This document shows positions 9,725 to 19,273 of a DNA stretch of 64,000 nt, one piece after another. The translations under genes were made by a program, and so were the position numbers. The notes beneath the pieces are model-generated. The model did not search any database. It was not told where the DNA came from and saw only the letters and a program-made list of their open reading frames with translations. Within the stretch, counting starts at the first letter, position 1. Every line of letters begins with the position of its first letter. This DNA comes from Rouxiella aceris (lineage in GTDB: Bacteria; Pseudomonadota; Gammaproteobacteria; Enterobacterales; Enterobacteriaceae): positions 469,583 to 533,582 of the forward strand of contig NZ_JAADJU010000002.1 in the NCBI RefSeq assembly GCF_012933545.1, read 5' to 3'.

Positions 9725-9760
9725 ACCGTAAACTAAAATAATTGAAGAATGGTTGACAGT
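9725..9760. promoter_or_regulatory. BirA (biotin repressor) operator between bioA and bioB
   Basis: GTAAAC (9728-9733) and GTTGAC (9752-9757) are separated by 18 bases, the same spacing as the E. coli bio operator (GTAAAC, 18, GTTTAC). The intervening DNA is AT-rich as expected. BirA bound to biotinyl-AMP would repress both divergent promoters. A further pair of half-sites (CTGTCAACC at 9696-9704, GTTGAC at 9721-9726) lies on the bioA side. Confidence 0.8.
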
Positions 9761-9906
9761 ATATCGCCCGCAGAATTTTTGGCGAGCGCAAAAATAGCAG
9801 CAATGTCGATAGCGCACAGCGTTGATCCGGCGCATTGGTGGTCACATTATGCCGCCCGCCCTCGTAAACCGCCGCGCTAGATCACCCTTTTCCCGGAGAT
9901 GTCGCC

Positions 9907-10944
9907 ATGACCACCCACGCCCCCTGGACCTATGAGCAAACCCAGGCGCTATTTGAAAAACCTTTTCTGGAACTGATGTTTGCCGCCCAGCAGATCCATC
10001 GCCAGCACTTTGATCCGCGCCAGGTGCAGGTCAGTACCCTGTTGTCGATCAAAACCGGTGCCTGCCCGGAAGACTGCAAATATTGTCCGCAAAGTTCACG
10101 CTATAAAACCGGGCTGGAAAGCGAACGTCTGATGGAGGTTGAACAGGTACTGGAGTCGGCCCGACAGGCGAAAGCGGCCGGTTCGACCCGCTTTTGTATG
10201 GGGGCGGCCTGGAAAAATCCCCACGATCGCGATATGCCCTATCTCGAGCAAATGGTGCAGGGCGTCAAGCAGCTGGGCATGGAAACCTGTATGACTCTCG
10301 GCAGTCTCAACGGTGACCAGGCGCAGCGTCTGGCCAGTGCCGGTCTGGATTATTACAATCACAACCTCGATACCTCGCCGGAGTTTTACGGCAATATCAT
10401 TACCACCCGCAGCTATCAGGAACGACTGGATACGCTGCAGGAAGTGCGCGGGGCCGGTATCAAAGTCTGCTCCGGCGGCATTGTCGGTTTAGGGGAGACG
10501 GTAAAAGATCGCGCCGGACTATTAATGCAGTTGGCCAACCTGCCGGTGCCACCGGAAAGCGTGCCGATCAATATGCTGGTGAAAGTAAAAGGCACGCCGC
10601 TGGCGGATAATGCCGATGTCGATCCTTTTGATTTTATCCGCACTATCGCCGTGGCGCGCATTATGATGCCGCGCTCTTACGTGCGCCTGTCCGCCGGTCG
10701 TGAACAGATGAGTGAGCAGACCCAGGCAATGTGCTTTATGGCCGGTGCCAACTCCATTTTTTATGGTTGCAAACTGCTGACCACGCCAAATCCGGCAGAA
10801 GATAAGGATCTGATCCTGTTCGCCAAGCTGGGGTTGAATCCACAACAGACGGCCACCGAGATGGGCGATAACCAGCAGCAGGATGCCCTGACAGCAAAGT
10901 TGATCACCGCCGACAACGATCAATTCTATAACGCGGCGCGCTAA
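9907..10944 (+). CDS. bioB: Biotin synthase (radical SAM)
   Basis: Inserts sulfur into dethiobiotin, the last step of biotin synthesis. The 345-aa protein carries the radical-SAM cysteines in [13 protein letters not shown] at residues 53, 57 and 60, the same numbers as in E. coli, for the [4Fe-4S] cluster. The second-cluster region, including [12 protein letters not shown] and the later conserved Cys and Arg (SAGRE), is intact. First gene of bioBFCD; bioF starts 6 bp after its stop. Confidence 0.98.
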   Translation: MTTHAPWTYEQTQALFEKPFLELMFAAQQIHRQHFDPRQVQVSTLLSIKTGACPEDCKYCPQSSRYKTGLESERLMEVEQVLESARQAKAAGSTRFCMGAAWKNPHDRDMPYLEQMVQGVKQLGMETCMTLGSLNGDQAQRLASAGLDYYNHNLDTSPEFYGNIITTRSYQERLDTLQEVRGAGIKVCSGGIVGLGETVKDRAGLLMQLANLPVPPESVPINMLVKVKGTPLADNADVDPFDFIRTIAVARIMMPRSYVRLSAGREQMSEQTQAMCFMAGANSIFYGCKLLTTPNPAEDKDLILFAKLGLNPQQTATEMGDNQQQDALTAKLITADNDQFYNAAR

Positions 10945-10950
10945 CCGACG

Positions 10951-12114
10951 ATGTCATGGACAACCCGTATCGACCAGGCGCTTGCCGAACGCCGACTGGC
11001 CAGCACTTTTCGTCAGCGCTTGCCCAATGCCGGTGGCGGCAGTCGCTGGCTAACCCAGGATCAACGTCGTTACCTGAATTTTTCCGCTAACGACTATTTG
11101 GGCCTGTCGCAACATCCTGAGGTGATTGCCGCCTGGCAGCGCGGTGCCGCCCTTTATGGCGTCGGCAGCGGTGGTTCGGGGCATGTCACCGGTTATTCGC
11201 TGGTGCATCAACAGTTTGAACAACAACTGGCGCAATGGCAGGGCTATCCGCGTGCACTGCTGTTTATTTCCGGTTTTGCCGCCAATCAGGCGGTACTGGC
11301 TGCCCTGTTGCAGGCTGAAGATCGCATTCTCGCCGATAAGCTTAGCCACGCTTCGCTGTTGGAAGCGGCGGTGCACTCACCGGCGCAGCTAAGGCGTTTT
11401 CAGCATAATCAGCCCGCAGCCTTGCAGCGCTTGTTGGAAAAACCGCTGGCGGGGGAGACCCTGACGGTCACCGAAGGGGTGTTCAGTATGGATGGCGATG
11501 CCGCCCCCCTCGCTGAGCTGCACGCCTTGACCCGCCAACACGGCAGCTGGCTGCTGGTGGATGATGCCCACGGTGTCGGGGTGATGGGCGCGCAGGGACG
11601 TGGCAGTTGCTGGCAGCAGCAGGTGCGGCCGGAACTGTTGGTGCTGACCTTCGGTAAAGCCTTTGGTTGCAGCGGTGCGGCGATACTGTGCGACGACGCC
11701 ACGGCAGACTACCTGCTGCAGTTTGCCCGCCATCTGATTTACAGTACCGCCATGCCAGCCGCGCAAGTCTGTGCCTTGCAGGCGGCGCTGACATGTATTC
11801 AGCAAGCGGATGACCTGCGTGATAAACTGGCGGCGAACATTAGCCGTTTTCGCGCCGGTGCCAGTCAGTTGGCGTTTGCTCTCACCGCGTCGTCGACCGC
11901 CATCCAGCCGCTGATTATTGGCGACAATCAGTCAGCACTGGCCCTGGCGCAACGGCTGCGTGATCGTGGTTTGTGGGTCACAGCCATTCGGCCGCCGACG
12001 GTGCCCGCGGGCACTGCGCGTCTACGCCTGACCATTACGGCTGCCCATCAGCCGGAAGATATCGATATTTTGCTGGAGTCCCTTAATGGGTGCAGTCACG
12101 GAATTAGTCAATAA
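10951..12114 (+). CDS. bioF: 8-amino-7-oxononanoate synthase (KAPA synthase)
   Basis: PLP-dependent decarboxylative condensation of pimeloyl-ACP with alanine to give KAPA. 387 aa, alpha-oxoamine synthase family. PLP Lys236 lies in LTFGKAFG, with VDDAHGVG at 203-210 and the N-terminal FSANDYLGL block. It overlaps the start of bioC by 29 nt, implying translational coupling. Confidence 0.97.
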   Translation: MSWTTRIDQALAERRLASTFRQRLPNAGGGSRWLTQDQRRYLNFSANDYLGLSQHPEVIAAWQRGAALYGVGSGGSGHVTGYSLVHQQFEQQLAQWQGYPRALLFISGFAANQAVLAALLQAEDRILADKLSHASLLEAAVHSPAQLRRFQHNQPAALQRLLEKPLAGETLTVTEGVFSMDGDAAPLAELHALTRQHGSWLLVDDAHGVGVMGAQGRGSCWQQQVRPELLVLTFGKAFGCSGAAILCDDATADYLLQFARHLIYSTAMPAAQVCALQAALTCIQQADDLRDKLAANISRFRAGASQLAFALTASSTAIQPLIIGDNQSALALAQRLRDRGLWVTAIRPPTVPAGTARLRLTITAAHQPEDIDILLESLNGCSHGISQ

Positions 12115-12862
12115 AAAAGCGGTCGCCGATGCCTTTAGTCGCGCGGCCGCAAGTTACGAGCAGGCTGCCGAGTTGCAGCGCCAGAGCGGCGAAAGTTTGC
12201 TGGCCCTGGCCCGCGAGCAGAACCTGCCTCTCGGCAACCAGGTATTGGATGCCGGCTGCGGCACGGGATATTTCAGTCGCCGCTGGCGCGAAATGGGCAA
12301 AACTGTCACCGCGCTGGATATCTCCGCCGGGATGCTGCTGCGCGCGCAAGAACTGGAATCGGCGGATCACTATGTGCCGGGTGATATCGAAAGGCTGCCA
12401 TTGGCCGATAATTCAGTGGATATCAGCTTTAGTAATCTGGCCGTGCAGTGGTGCAATGCCTTACCGCGCGCGCTTGGCGAGCTGGAACGCGTGACCCGTC
12501 CTGGCGGCGTGGTGCTGTTTTCCACGCTGGCGGAAGGATCGTTAAATCAACTGTCGCAGGCGTGGATGAAAGTCGACGGCCGTCCCCACGTCAACAGCTT
12601 TCTGACTCCGGATAAAATTGCCGAAGCCTGTGCGCCTTTTCGCCATCACGTTGAGTTCAGCCAGCATACCGCGCTGTTTGCCGATGCCATGAGCCTGATG
12701 CGATCCCTTAAGGGGATTGGTGCCACCCATATCAAGGGCGGACGCCTGGGTGGTCTGGGCGGACGGCAGCGTCTGGCCAGTCTGGAAAAACATTATGTGC
12801 GCCAGGAGGGTAAGTTGCCGCTGACCTACCGTCTGGTCTACGGAATTTTATATTGTGAATAA
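12086..12862 (+). CDS. bioC: Malonyl-ACP O-methyltransferase
   Basis: Methylates malonyl-ACP to start the disguised fatty-acid route to pimeloyl-ACP. 258 aa. SAM-binding motif I is [13 protein letters not shown] (about residues 53-65), with the BioC-typical N terminus [20 protein letters not shown]. Starting at ATG 12086 it overlaps bioF by 29 nt and has a slightly longer N terminus than E. coli BioC, so a more internal start such as a GTG at the VNKKAV codons is possible. bioH is not in this window. Confidence 0.95.
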   Translation: MGAVTELVNKKAVADAFSRAAASYEQAAELQRQSGESLLALAREQNLPLGNQVLDAGCGTGYFSRRWREMGKTVTALDISAGMLLRAQELESADHYVPGDIERLPLADNSVDISFSNLAVQWCNALPRALGELERVTRPGGVVLFSTLAEGSLNQLSQAWMKVDGRPHVNSFLTPDKIAEACAPFRHHVEFSQHTALFADAMSLMRSLKGIGATHIKGGRLGGLGGRQRLASLEKHYVRQEGKLPLTYRLVYGILYCE

Positions 12863-12868
12863 CTCAGT

Positions 12869-13573
12869 ATGCTAAATCCGGCAATGCAGCAACAACGCTG
12901 GTTTATCACCGGCACCGATACCGAAGTGGGGAAAACCGTGGCCACCTGCGCATTTTTGCAGGCGGCGGCCGCGGCCGGTTTTACCACCGCAGGCTACAAG
13001 CCGGTGGCCTCGGGTAGTGAGGTGACCGCCCTTGGCCTGCGCAATAGCGATGCCCTGGCCTTGCAGGCCAACAGCAGCGTGTCTCTGGATTATCAGCAGG
13101 TAAACCCCTGCACTTTTTTGCAGCCCACTTCGCCACATATTGTCAGCGAACTGGAGGGACGGCCGATCGCCCTGGAGACCTTGTCACAGGGGTTGCGTCA
13201 GTTGGAGCCATTGGCTGATTGGGTTGTGGTCGAAGGCGCGGGGGGATGGTTTACGCCGCTCAATGCTACGCAGACCTTTGCCGATTGGGTAGCTCAGGAA
13301 CAACTGCCGGTGATCCTGGTGGTGGGTATGCGGCTGGGCTGCATTAATCATGCACTGCTTACTGCCCAGGCAGTCCGGCATAGCGGATTGACGTTGGCGG
13401 GATGGATTGCCAATGACGTCGAAGAAACGGGGAAGCATCATCAGGCTTATGTTGCCACGTTAAAACGTATGCTGCCTGCGCCAATGTTAGGCGAGATCCC
13501 GTATCTGCAACCTCATGAGTTTGCTGATCATGGTCGTTATCTGACGCTGGACGCTCTGCTGACCGTCAGTTAA
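12869..13573 (+). CDS. bioD: Dethiobiotin synthetase
   Basis: ATP-dependent carboxylation and ring closure of DAPA to dethiobiotin. 234 aa from ATG 12869. Comparison with E. coli BioD (MSKRYFVTGTDTEVGKT) favours the internal ATG 12884, giving 229 aa. Walker A is GTDTEVGKTVA, and the catalytic and Mg-binding blocks GYKPVASGSE and VEGAGGWFTPL are intact. Last gene of the bio operon. Its stop overlaps the stop of the convergent urtE-like gene by 4 bp, with no terminator between them. Confidence 0.96.
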   Translation: MLNPAMQQQRWFITGTDTEVGKTVATCAFLQAAAAAGFTTAGYKPVASGSEVTALGLRNSDALALQANSSVSLDYQQVNPCTFLQPTSPHIVSELEGRPIALETLSQGLRQLEPLADWVVVEGAGGWFTPLNATQTFADWVAQEQLPVILVVGMRLGCINHALLTAQAVRHSGLTLAGWIANDVEETGKHHQAYVATLKRMLPAPMLGEIPYLQPHEFADHGRYLTLDALLTVS

Positions 13574-14280
13574 ACACTGAGGTAGGTTTTCACCAGATTA
13601 TCATCCAACTGCGCCATGGTGCCCTGCGCAACATTGCGCCCGCCGTCCATTAGCCAGAAGCGGTCGGCTACGCTGCGAATAAACGGCAGCTTATGGCCCA
13701 CCAATAGCAACGTCAGGCCAAGATCGCGGTTGAGGCGGTGGATAATATTGCCCATATTCGCCTCCATTGCTTCGCTGGTGCGCTGTGTCGGTTCATCGAG
13801 GATCAGCAGTTCCGGTTCCAGCACCAGCGCCCGGCTAATGGCCAGCTGTTGCTGCTGGTGCTCATCCAGCTCTCCTGCCTTGCGCGCGCCCATCGCCTTG
13901 AGAACAGGAAAGAGATCGTAGACCTGTGTGGGGATGCGGCGGGTTTTATTGCGGCCGGCCATCAGCGCAATTTGCAGGTTTTCGTCAACGCTCATCTGCG
14001 AAAATATTTGCCGACCCTGCGGAACATAGCCAATGCCCATCAATGCCCGGGTTTCCACTGGCAGCGCCAGCAGATTTTGCGGTTCTTCATTGGCTGACTG
14101 CCAGGTTACGCTGCCGCTTTTTACCGGCAAATGGCCCATAATGCAATTGACCAGCGTGGTCTTACCCACCCCATTGCGGCCAATGAGACAGTTGCACTGG
14201 CCGCGATGGAGCTCCAGATCGATATCCCACAGAGTATGGTTTTGCCCATAAAATTGATTAACTGCTTTTACGCTTAGCAT
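13570..14280 (-). CDS. Orphan UrtE-like urea/branched-chain ABC transporter ATPase with degenerate signature motif
   Basis: 236 aa from ATG 14280 (GAGGA 8 bases upstream); the longer upstream reading frame is not needed. Closest in pattern to UrtE of the urea ABC transporter. Walker A GRNGVGKTTL (34-43), Q-loop VPQGRQIF and Walker B LLILDEPT (158-165) are intact. The signature LSGGQ is replaced by LDEHQ (138-142), and the segment after Walker B (QRTSEAM) departs from the usual EGIQPS. No urtA, B, C, D or urease genes are adjacent: upstream is 1 kb of non-coding DNA. It is probably a remnant of a lost urt operon, perhaps non-functional. Confidence 0.75.
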   Translation of the reverse strand: MLSVKAVNQFYGQNHTLWDIDLELHRGQCNCLIGRNGVGKTTLVNCIMGHLPVKSGSVTWQSANEEPQNLLALPVETRALMGIGYVPQGRQIFSQMSVDENLQIALMAGRNKTRRIPTQVYDLFPVLKAMGARKAGELDEHQQQQLAISRALVLEPELLILDEPTQRTSEAMEANMGNIIHRLNRDLGLTLLLVGHKLPFIRSVADRFWLMDGGRNVAQGTMAQLDDNLVKTYLSV

Positions 14281-14943
14281 CAGATGTTCCTCACTTACCG
14301 GCTTGACGCCGAACACTACATTGACGGCCCCTGTCATCGTTCTGACATTGATTTGATGCCGTAGACCTGCCAACACAGGATAAAATTCCGTTTAAGTCTC
14401 GTATTTACACAGCATGAACAGGTGATAAACGGCCATCTTGCAGAGATAAATGGCTAAAACTGACGTTTTTTTGCCTTAAAAGCATTCACTGTTGGCTAAA
14501 AATCAGAGAATTAGTTTGTATTAAGTTATCCGACAAATAGTCTGTCAGATGACCTCCCGGATAATACTGCAACTCTTAGGCCAAGTTTCCAGAGATAACT
14601 CTTAAAGGGGCCGGATTCAGGGGGGAGAAGGCCGCAGCAGGGGGGGAAACAGCGATGTATTATCAAAGTTAATGTGTTGTGAGAAAGCGGTGAGTTACTG
14701 CTGCACTTTACCAGTGCCATGAATGCGAATTTTGGTGCAAGTCAACCCGCAAAATCGAGCAGAAAAGTGCCGTTGAGATGCACATCTGCAATTTGCAATC
14801 TAAAAGAAGGCCCTTTTCTAGGTCAATTCTGAATATATAAAGAAAGAAAAGTGTGAAAAAATAACTAAAAAAAGCCCTGAACAGCCGGTTAAGCACTAAA
14901 TGTCAATTTTGGTCAGCTCCCGCCGCAAGCGGGGTGTTGTGAC

Positions 14944-14966
14944 TTATCCACCATTCCTGTGGATAA
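14944..14966. promoter_or_regulatory. Inverted pair of DnaA-box-like sequences upstream of uvrB
   Basis: TTATCCACC (14944-14952, one mismatch) faces TGTGGATAA (14958-14966, the perfect complement of TTATCCACA) with 5 bases between. A DnaA-box-like sequence has been described in the distal E. coli uvrB promoter region, so a regulatory role is plausible. The pair could also form a hairpin. Confidence 0.5.
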
Positions 14967-15257
14967 CCATGTGCATGAGCGTGCTAAAAGTTGCTGCACG
15001 CGAGTCAGGACGCGGCTTGAGCTTAGTTTGCCCGTATTCGCAGCTTTTTAATGAAATCATTGTTTTTCAGTGGATTACTTAAAATCAATAGAGAGCTATC
15101 GGGGAGGTTGTGGTTGGCGAAATATTCGCCAGGCCTAATTCGAAAAGTTAATTCGCGCCAGAATCTGGGGATAAATGTTCCGTGGTGGGGAAGATCAATG
15201 CCTGTCGCTAACCTAAATAAGTGCAACCGGCCAGCTAATGTCAAAATCCGCGCTTGA

Positions 15258-15277
15258 AGCTGGTTTTATATCCAGTA
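15258..15277 (+). promoter_or_regulatory. LexA (SOS) box of uvrB
   Basis: CTGG-N8-CCAG at 15260-15275 with an AT-rich core and trailing TA closely resembles the E. coli uvrB SOS box (CTGT-N8-CCAG-TA). It lies about 95 bp before uvrB, with TATCAT at 15276-15281 as a possible -10, so LexA would block this promoter. Confidence 0.65.
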
Positions 15278-15369
15278 TCATAGTCCGGTAACCCATTTGA
15301 CAAGATGCAGGAGTCTTCCATACTGATCCTCCTCGCCGGTGTCACGCGTTCTCTTCTCAGGTAGCCGTC

Positions 15370-17376
15370 ATGAGCAAAGTATTCAAACTACATTCCGAAT
15401 TCAAACCTTCTGGCGATCAACCGGAAGCGATACGTAGCCTGGAAGAAGGGCTGGAAAACGGATTGGCACACCAAACCCTGCTGGGCGTAACCGGTTCCGG
15501 CAAAACCTTTACCGTGGCCAATGTGATTGCCGATCTCAACCGGCCCACCATGGTGCTGGCCCCTAACAAAACCCTGGCGGCGCAGCTTTACGGTGAAATG
15601 AAAGAGTTCTTTCCCGAGAATGCGGTGGAGTATTTTGTCTCGTATTACGATTATTACCAGCCAGAAGCCTATGTGCCCAGTTCCGATACCTTTATCGAAA
15701 AAGATGCCTCGGTAAATGAACATATCGAACAGATGCGTCTGTCGGCCACCAAGGCGCTGCTGGAGCGCCGAGATGTTATTGTCGTGGCCTCGGTGTCGGC
15801 GATTTACGGCCTGGGCGATCCCGATCTCTATCTGAAAATGATGTTGCACCTGACCAAGGGCATGATCATTGACCAGCGATCGATTTTGCGCCGTCTGGCC
15901 GAGCTGCAATATGCCCGCAACGACCAGGCGTTTCAGCGTAGTACCTTCCGCGTGCGCGGTGAAGTGATCGATATTTTCCCGGCCGAGTCAGACGACCTGG
16001 CGCTGCGCGTGGAGCTGTTTGACGATGAGGTGGAGCGTCTGTCGATGTTCGATCCCCTTACCGGTCAGCTACAGCAGGAAGTACCGCGTTTCACCATCTA
16101 TCCAAAAACCCACTACGTTACGCCGCGTGAACGAATTGTGCAGGCGATGGAAGAGATCAAGGTCGAACTGGCCGATCGCCGTAAATTCCTGCTGGCCAAT
16201 AACAAACTGCTGGAAGAGCAGCGTATTTCTCAGCGTACCCAGTTTGATCTGGAGATGATGAATGAGCTGGGTTATTGCTCGGGTATCGAAAACTATTCCC
16301 GCTATCTCTCGGGACGCGGCGAGGGGATGCCGCCTCCAACGCTGTTTGATTACCTGCCGGCTGATGGCCTGTTGATTGTCGATGAATCTCACGTGACCAT
16401 TCCGCAAATCGGCGGTATGTACAAAGGTGACCGCTCGCGCAAAGAGACGCTGGTGGAATACGGTTTTCGTTTGCCTTCGGCACTGGATAACCGTCCGCTG
16501 CGCTTTGAAGAGTTCGAAGCCCTGGCGCCGCAGAGTATTTATGTCTCGGCAACGCCGGGGAACTATGAGCTGGAAAAATCTGGCGGCGAAGTGGTTGAAC
16601 AGGTGGTCAGGCCGACAGGATTGCTCGATCCGTTAATCGAAGTGCGGCCGGTCACCACTCAGGTTGACGATCTGCTGTCCGAGATCCGCAAACGCGTGGT
16701 GCTCAATGAGCGCGTGCTGGTCACTACCCTGACCAAACGCATGGCAGAAGATCTGACCGAATATCTTGAAGAACACGGCGAGAAGGTGCGTTATTTGCAC
16801 TCTGATATCGACACCGTCGAACGTGTCGAAATCATCCGTGACCTGCGTCTGGGCGAGTTTGATGTGCTGGTGGGTATCAACCTGTTACGTGAGGGCCTGG
16901 ATATGCCTGAGGTGTCGCTGGTGGCCATTCTCGATGCCGATAAAGAGGGCTTCCTGCGTTCCGAACGTTCCCTGATCCAGACGATTGGTCGTGCGGCACG
17001 AAATCTCAATGGCAAGGCGATCCTTTATGGTGACAAGATCACCAAATCCATGGAAAAAGCCATTGGCGAAACCGAACGCCGTCGCGCCAAGCAGCAAGCC
17101 TATAATCTTGAACGTGGCATTACGCCGCAAGGGCTGAACAAGAAAATCGGCGACATCCTGCAATTGGGTCAGCCTAAATTCAAGAAAAACAAAGAAATGC
17201 GTGACGCCCAGGCGGCAGCGACCTTTAAAACCCTTACTCCCAAGGCACTGGAACAGCGTATCCGCGAGCTGGAAAGCAAAATGTATCAGCATGCGCAGAA
17301 TCTGGAATTTGAAGAGGCGGCCCGAACCCGTGACGAGTTGCAGTCGCTACGTGAGCAGTTTATTGCCGCATCCTGA
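15370..17376 (+). CDS. uvrB: UvrABC excinuclease subunit B
   Basis: Damage-verifying helicase-like subunit of nucleotide excision repair, loaded by UvrA and then recruiting UvrC. 668 aa (E. coli 673). Walker A GVTGSGKT is at 39-46, the beta-hairpin segment [13 protein letters not shown] is near residue 90, and the DEAD-like VDESH is near 340. Helicase motifs V and VI ([21 protein letters not shown]) and a C-terminal UVR domain ([13 protein letters not shown]) follow. All functional motifs are intact. Likely SOS-controlled through the LexA-like box upstream. Confidence 0.98.
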   Translation: MSKVFKLHSEFKPSGDQPEAIRSLEEGLENGLAHQTLLGVTGSGKTFTVANVIADLNRPTMVLAPNKTLAAQLYGEMKEFFPENAVEYFVSYYDYYQPEAYVPSSDTFIEKDASVNEHIEQMRLSATKALLERRDVIVVASVSAIYGLGDPDLYLKMMLHLTKGMIIDQRSILRRLAELQYARNDQAFQRSTFRVRGEVIDIFPAESDDLALRVELFDDEVERLSMFDPLTGQLQQEVPRFTIYPKTHYVTPRERIVQAMEEIKVELADRRKFLLANNKLLEEQRISQRTQFDLEMMNELGYCSGIENYSRYLSGRGEGMPPPTLFDYLPADGLLIVDESHVTIPQIGGMYKGDRSRKETLVEYGFRLPSALDNRPLRFEEFEALAPQSIYVSATPGNYELEKSGGEVVEQVVRPTGLLDPLIEVRPVTTQVDDLLSEIRKRVVLNERVLVTTLTKRMAEDLTEYLEEHGEKVRYLHSDIDTVERVEIIRDLRLGEFDVLVGINLLREGLDMPEVSLVAILDADKEGFLRSERSLIQTIGRAARNLNGKAILYGDKITKSMEKAIGETERRRAKQQAYNLERGITPQGLNKKIGDILQLGQPKFKKNKEMRDAQAAATFKTLTPKALEQRIRELESKMYQHAQNLEFEEAARTRDELQSLREQFIAAS

Positions 17377-17502
17377 GTTTATTTGCGTGCCATATGGCCA
17401 CCGGCAGCAGAAGATCGGTGCAGTTTATACCGCTATCTTTCATGTTGCCGGGCCGAGTGGTAGACTTCGCGCCCTGAAAACTTCACCTGTGGCTGTTGCG
17501 CT

Positions 17503-17865
17503 ATGACCGAAAACCAACCGAAAGATCCGCTGCATGGCGTTACGCTGGAAAAACTGCTCACTGTTTTGGTGGACAATTTTGGCTGGCCGGCGCTGGCAGG
17601 GCAGGTCAATATCAACTGCTTTAAAAGCGATCCGAGCATTAAATCCAGCCTCAAATTTTTGCGACGTACCCCCTGGGCGCGTAAAGAGGTGGAGACGCTC
17701 TATCTTGATTTCGTCGAGGGACTGCTCAAGCCGGATATGAGCAGTAAAAGCAAAAGACGCAGTGCGCCAGCCCCGGCGGCCAAAAAAGTCAGCAGCGCCA
17801 AACCGGCTGCCGACAGTCCGTGGAACAACCATCCGTTGCTGACCAACAAACCCAAAAGCCAGTAA
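17503..17865 (+). CDS. VF530 (DUF2132) family DNA-binding protein
   Basis: 120 aa. Residues about 7-66 form the VF530 domain ([42 protein letters not shown]), a small alpha-helical fold suggested to bind DNA. A basic, Ala/Lys/Ser-rich, probably disordered tail follows. Function is unknown. It lies 126 bp after uvrB and is convergent with yvcK, 4 bp apart. The ribosome binding site is weak, so the start is judged from the domain. Confidence 0.85.
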   Translation: MTENQPKDPLHGVTLEKLLTVLVDNFGWPALAGQVNINCFKSDPSIKSSLKFLRRTPWARKEVETLYLDFVEGLLKPDMSSKSKRRSAPAPAAKKVSSAKPAADSPWNNHPLLTNKPKSQ

Positions 17866-17869
17866 TCGC

Positions 17870-18778
17870 TTAGTGTAAACGTTGCAGCGCTTCTTCCAAC
17901 GCCTGGCGCAGCAGTTCACGATCGTGGCGGTACGGGATATCCCGGGCCTCTAAAGGGCGCTGCACGATCAGGCGCTGACTGGCATCACCCAGTTTTACCG
18001 CCGGACCGACGATGGCGGCACTGATTGCCGCCCGGCCAATCTGCTGTTCAATCATATTTAGTTTGTCATGCAGCGTCAGCGACGCGGCGGCGGGACTGAG
18101 TTCTTTCCCCAGATTGCCAATATAAACCAGGTGCGCGCGACTGCGCCGCAACTCGCTGGTCAGATCCTTAAGCAACAACAGAGGCATCAGGCTGGTAAAG
18201 AAACTGCCGGGACCAATCAGGATCAGATCCGCTTCTCTGATGGCTTCCAGCGCCTCGTGGGTACTGGTTACTTCCGGTTCCAGTAGCAGCCGTTGCGGGA
18301 CATGGGACAGCCGATCGACCTGCACTTCGCCATGCACCAGATTGCCTGCGGCATCAATCGCCGCCAGATCTACCGGCAACTCCGACATCGGGATCAGTTG
18401 CGCATCGACTTTCAGCAGGCTGCGTACCAGATTCATCGCTTCCAGCGGGCGAACGCTGAGGCTGTCGAGGGCGCGCAGGATCAGATTGCCCAGATTGTGG
18501 CCATCCAGCTCGCCGCTGCCACTAAAGCGATACTCAAACATCGCCGAGGCGACGCTGGGTTCGGTGATCAGCTGATTAAGACAGTTGCGCATATCTCCCC
18601 AGGCAATTCCCCCTACCGAGCGACGTATCCTACCGGTTGAGCCACCGTTATCGGTGGTGGTAACAATACCGGTCAGACGGGATCCGAGCGAAGAGAGGGA
18701 CGACATGACGCGTCCCAGCCCATGGCCGCCTCCTAATGCCACTACCCTGTCCAGGTCGGCCAATGTGCGATTGCGCAT
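17870..18778 (-). CDS. ybhK: YvcK/GlmR-like (YbhK) UDP-sugar-binding regulator
   Basis: 302 aa from ATG 18778 (AGGAG five bases upstream), the E. coli YbhK length. The longer frame to 18802 ignores this site. Family blocks [26 protein letters not shown] and [10 protein letters not shown] near the N terminus and [12 protein letters not shown] near residue 200 are intact. Relatives in Gram-positives bind UDP-GlcNAc and tune gluconeogenesis and cell-wall precursor flow; the enterobacterial role is not defined. It lies between uvrB and moaA as in E. coli. Confidence 0.93.
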   Translation of the reverse strand: MRNRTLADLDRVVALGGGHGLGRVMSSLSSLGSRLTGIVTTTDNGGSTGRIRRSVGGIAWGDMRNCLNQLITEPSVASAMFEYRFSGSGELDGHNLGNLILRALDSLSVRPLEAMNLVRSLLKVDAQLIPMSELPVDLAAIDAAGNLVHGEVQVDRLSHVPQRLLLEPEVTSTHEALEAIREADLILIGPGSFFTSLMPLLLLKDLTSELRRSRAHLVYIGNLGKELSPAAASLTLHDKLNMIEQQIGRAAISAAIVGPAVKLGDASQRLIVQRPLEARDIPYRHDRELLRQALEEALQRLH

Positions 18779-18998
18779 ATCACTCCTAATGTGAGCTTTC
18801 AAACGGTTACCCGTGGAACTGGCTGTAGCCTCAACTCACGCTGACGCGCGGTAATTTTCGCAACCCGGGGTAGAAAAAAACGTGCTGAAACAATTTTACC
18901 TAATTTTGTATAAAGTTGTTATCTCGCTAAGCGGTCAGATTTACCTTAAAAATGCGCTTGATTTCATAGATGTTTTTAGTTTGCTTAACTGAAAAAAC

Positions 18999-19022
18999 CG
19001 TTATATATCAAAATACATAGCG
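18999..19022. promoter_or_regulatory. ModE-molybdate binding site upstream of moaA
   Basis: CGTTATAT, 8 bases, ACATAGCG: almost identical in layout to the E. coli modA operator (CGTTATAT, 8, ACATAACG). It sits just upstream of the -35 of the proposed moaA promoter, a position consistent with activation by molybdate-bound ModE as known for E. coli moa. Confidence 0.72.
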
Positions 19023-19032
19023 AAAAACGGCC

Positions 19033-19062
19033 TTGGCGATCGGCTTTTTGCGGCGTTACAAT
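19033..19062 (+). promoter_or_regulatory. Candidate moaA promoter
   Basis: TTGGCG (19033-19038), an 18-base spacer and TACAAT (19057-19062). Transcription from here would start about 40 bases before the Moco riboswitch and give a leader of roughly 200 nt. Confidence 0.5.
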
Positions 19063-19111
19063 GTCGACTACAACCCACGTTCTGATCCTCCGCTGCGATG
19101 GTCCGAACTGA

Positions 19112-19255
19112 ACTCCTAGCCCTGGCACCTAAGTTGTTCCTCGCGTTGCGCCGATGATTTTTTACCTGTCATCTTGCGTTGACCGAGCAATATGGTGCTT
19201 TGGCCGTGACCTTGAGTCACCAGGGTGCAAGGCAGAAATGCCCGCATCTCCCGTA
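19112..19255 (+). promoter_or_regulatory. Molybdenum cofactor (Moco) riboswitch in the moaA leader
   Basis: The leader matches the E. coli moaA Moco RNA motif in order. CTCCTAGCC comes near the 5' edge, then CGCGTTGCGCCGAT, GCGTTGACCGAGCAAT and GGTGCTTTGGCCGTGACC. CACCAGGGTGCAAGGCAGAA and CTCCCGTAT follow, just ahead of the moaA ribosome site. In E. coli this RNA senses Moco and lowers moa expression. The exact boundaries are my estimate. Confidence 0.9.
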
Positions 19256-19273
19256 TTTGGAAAGGTGTTAACG

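Larger units (their letters stand above)
14281..15369. other. Long intergenic region upstream of uvrB
   Basis: About 1.1 kb with no convincing gene. The few short open frames here have no recognisable protein features. It holds the inverted DnaA-box pair at 14944-14966 and the LexA-like box at 15258-15277. The region between 14380 and 14900 is AT-rich with no recognised signal and could contain the relic of the missing urt genes or distal uvrB promoters. Confidence 0.6.

Noticed and set aside
14900..15082. 60-aa open frame upstream of uvrB
   Set aside because: It spans the DnaA-box pair, has no ribosome site and no recognisable protein pattern.
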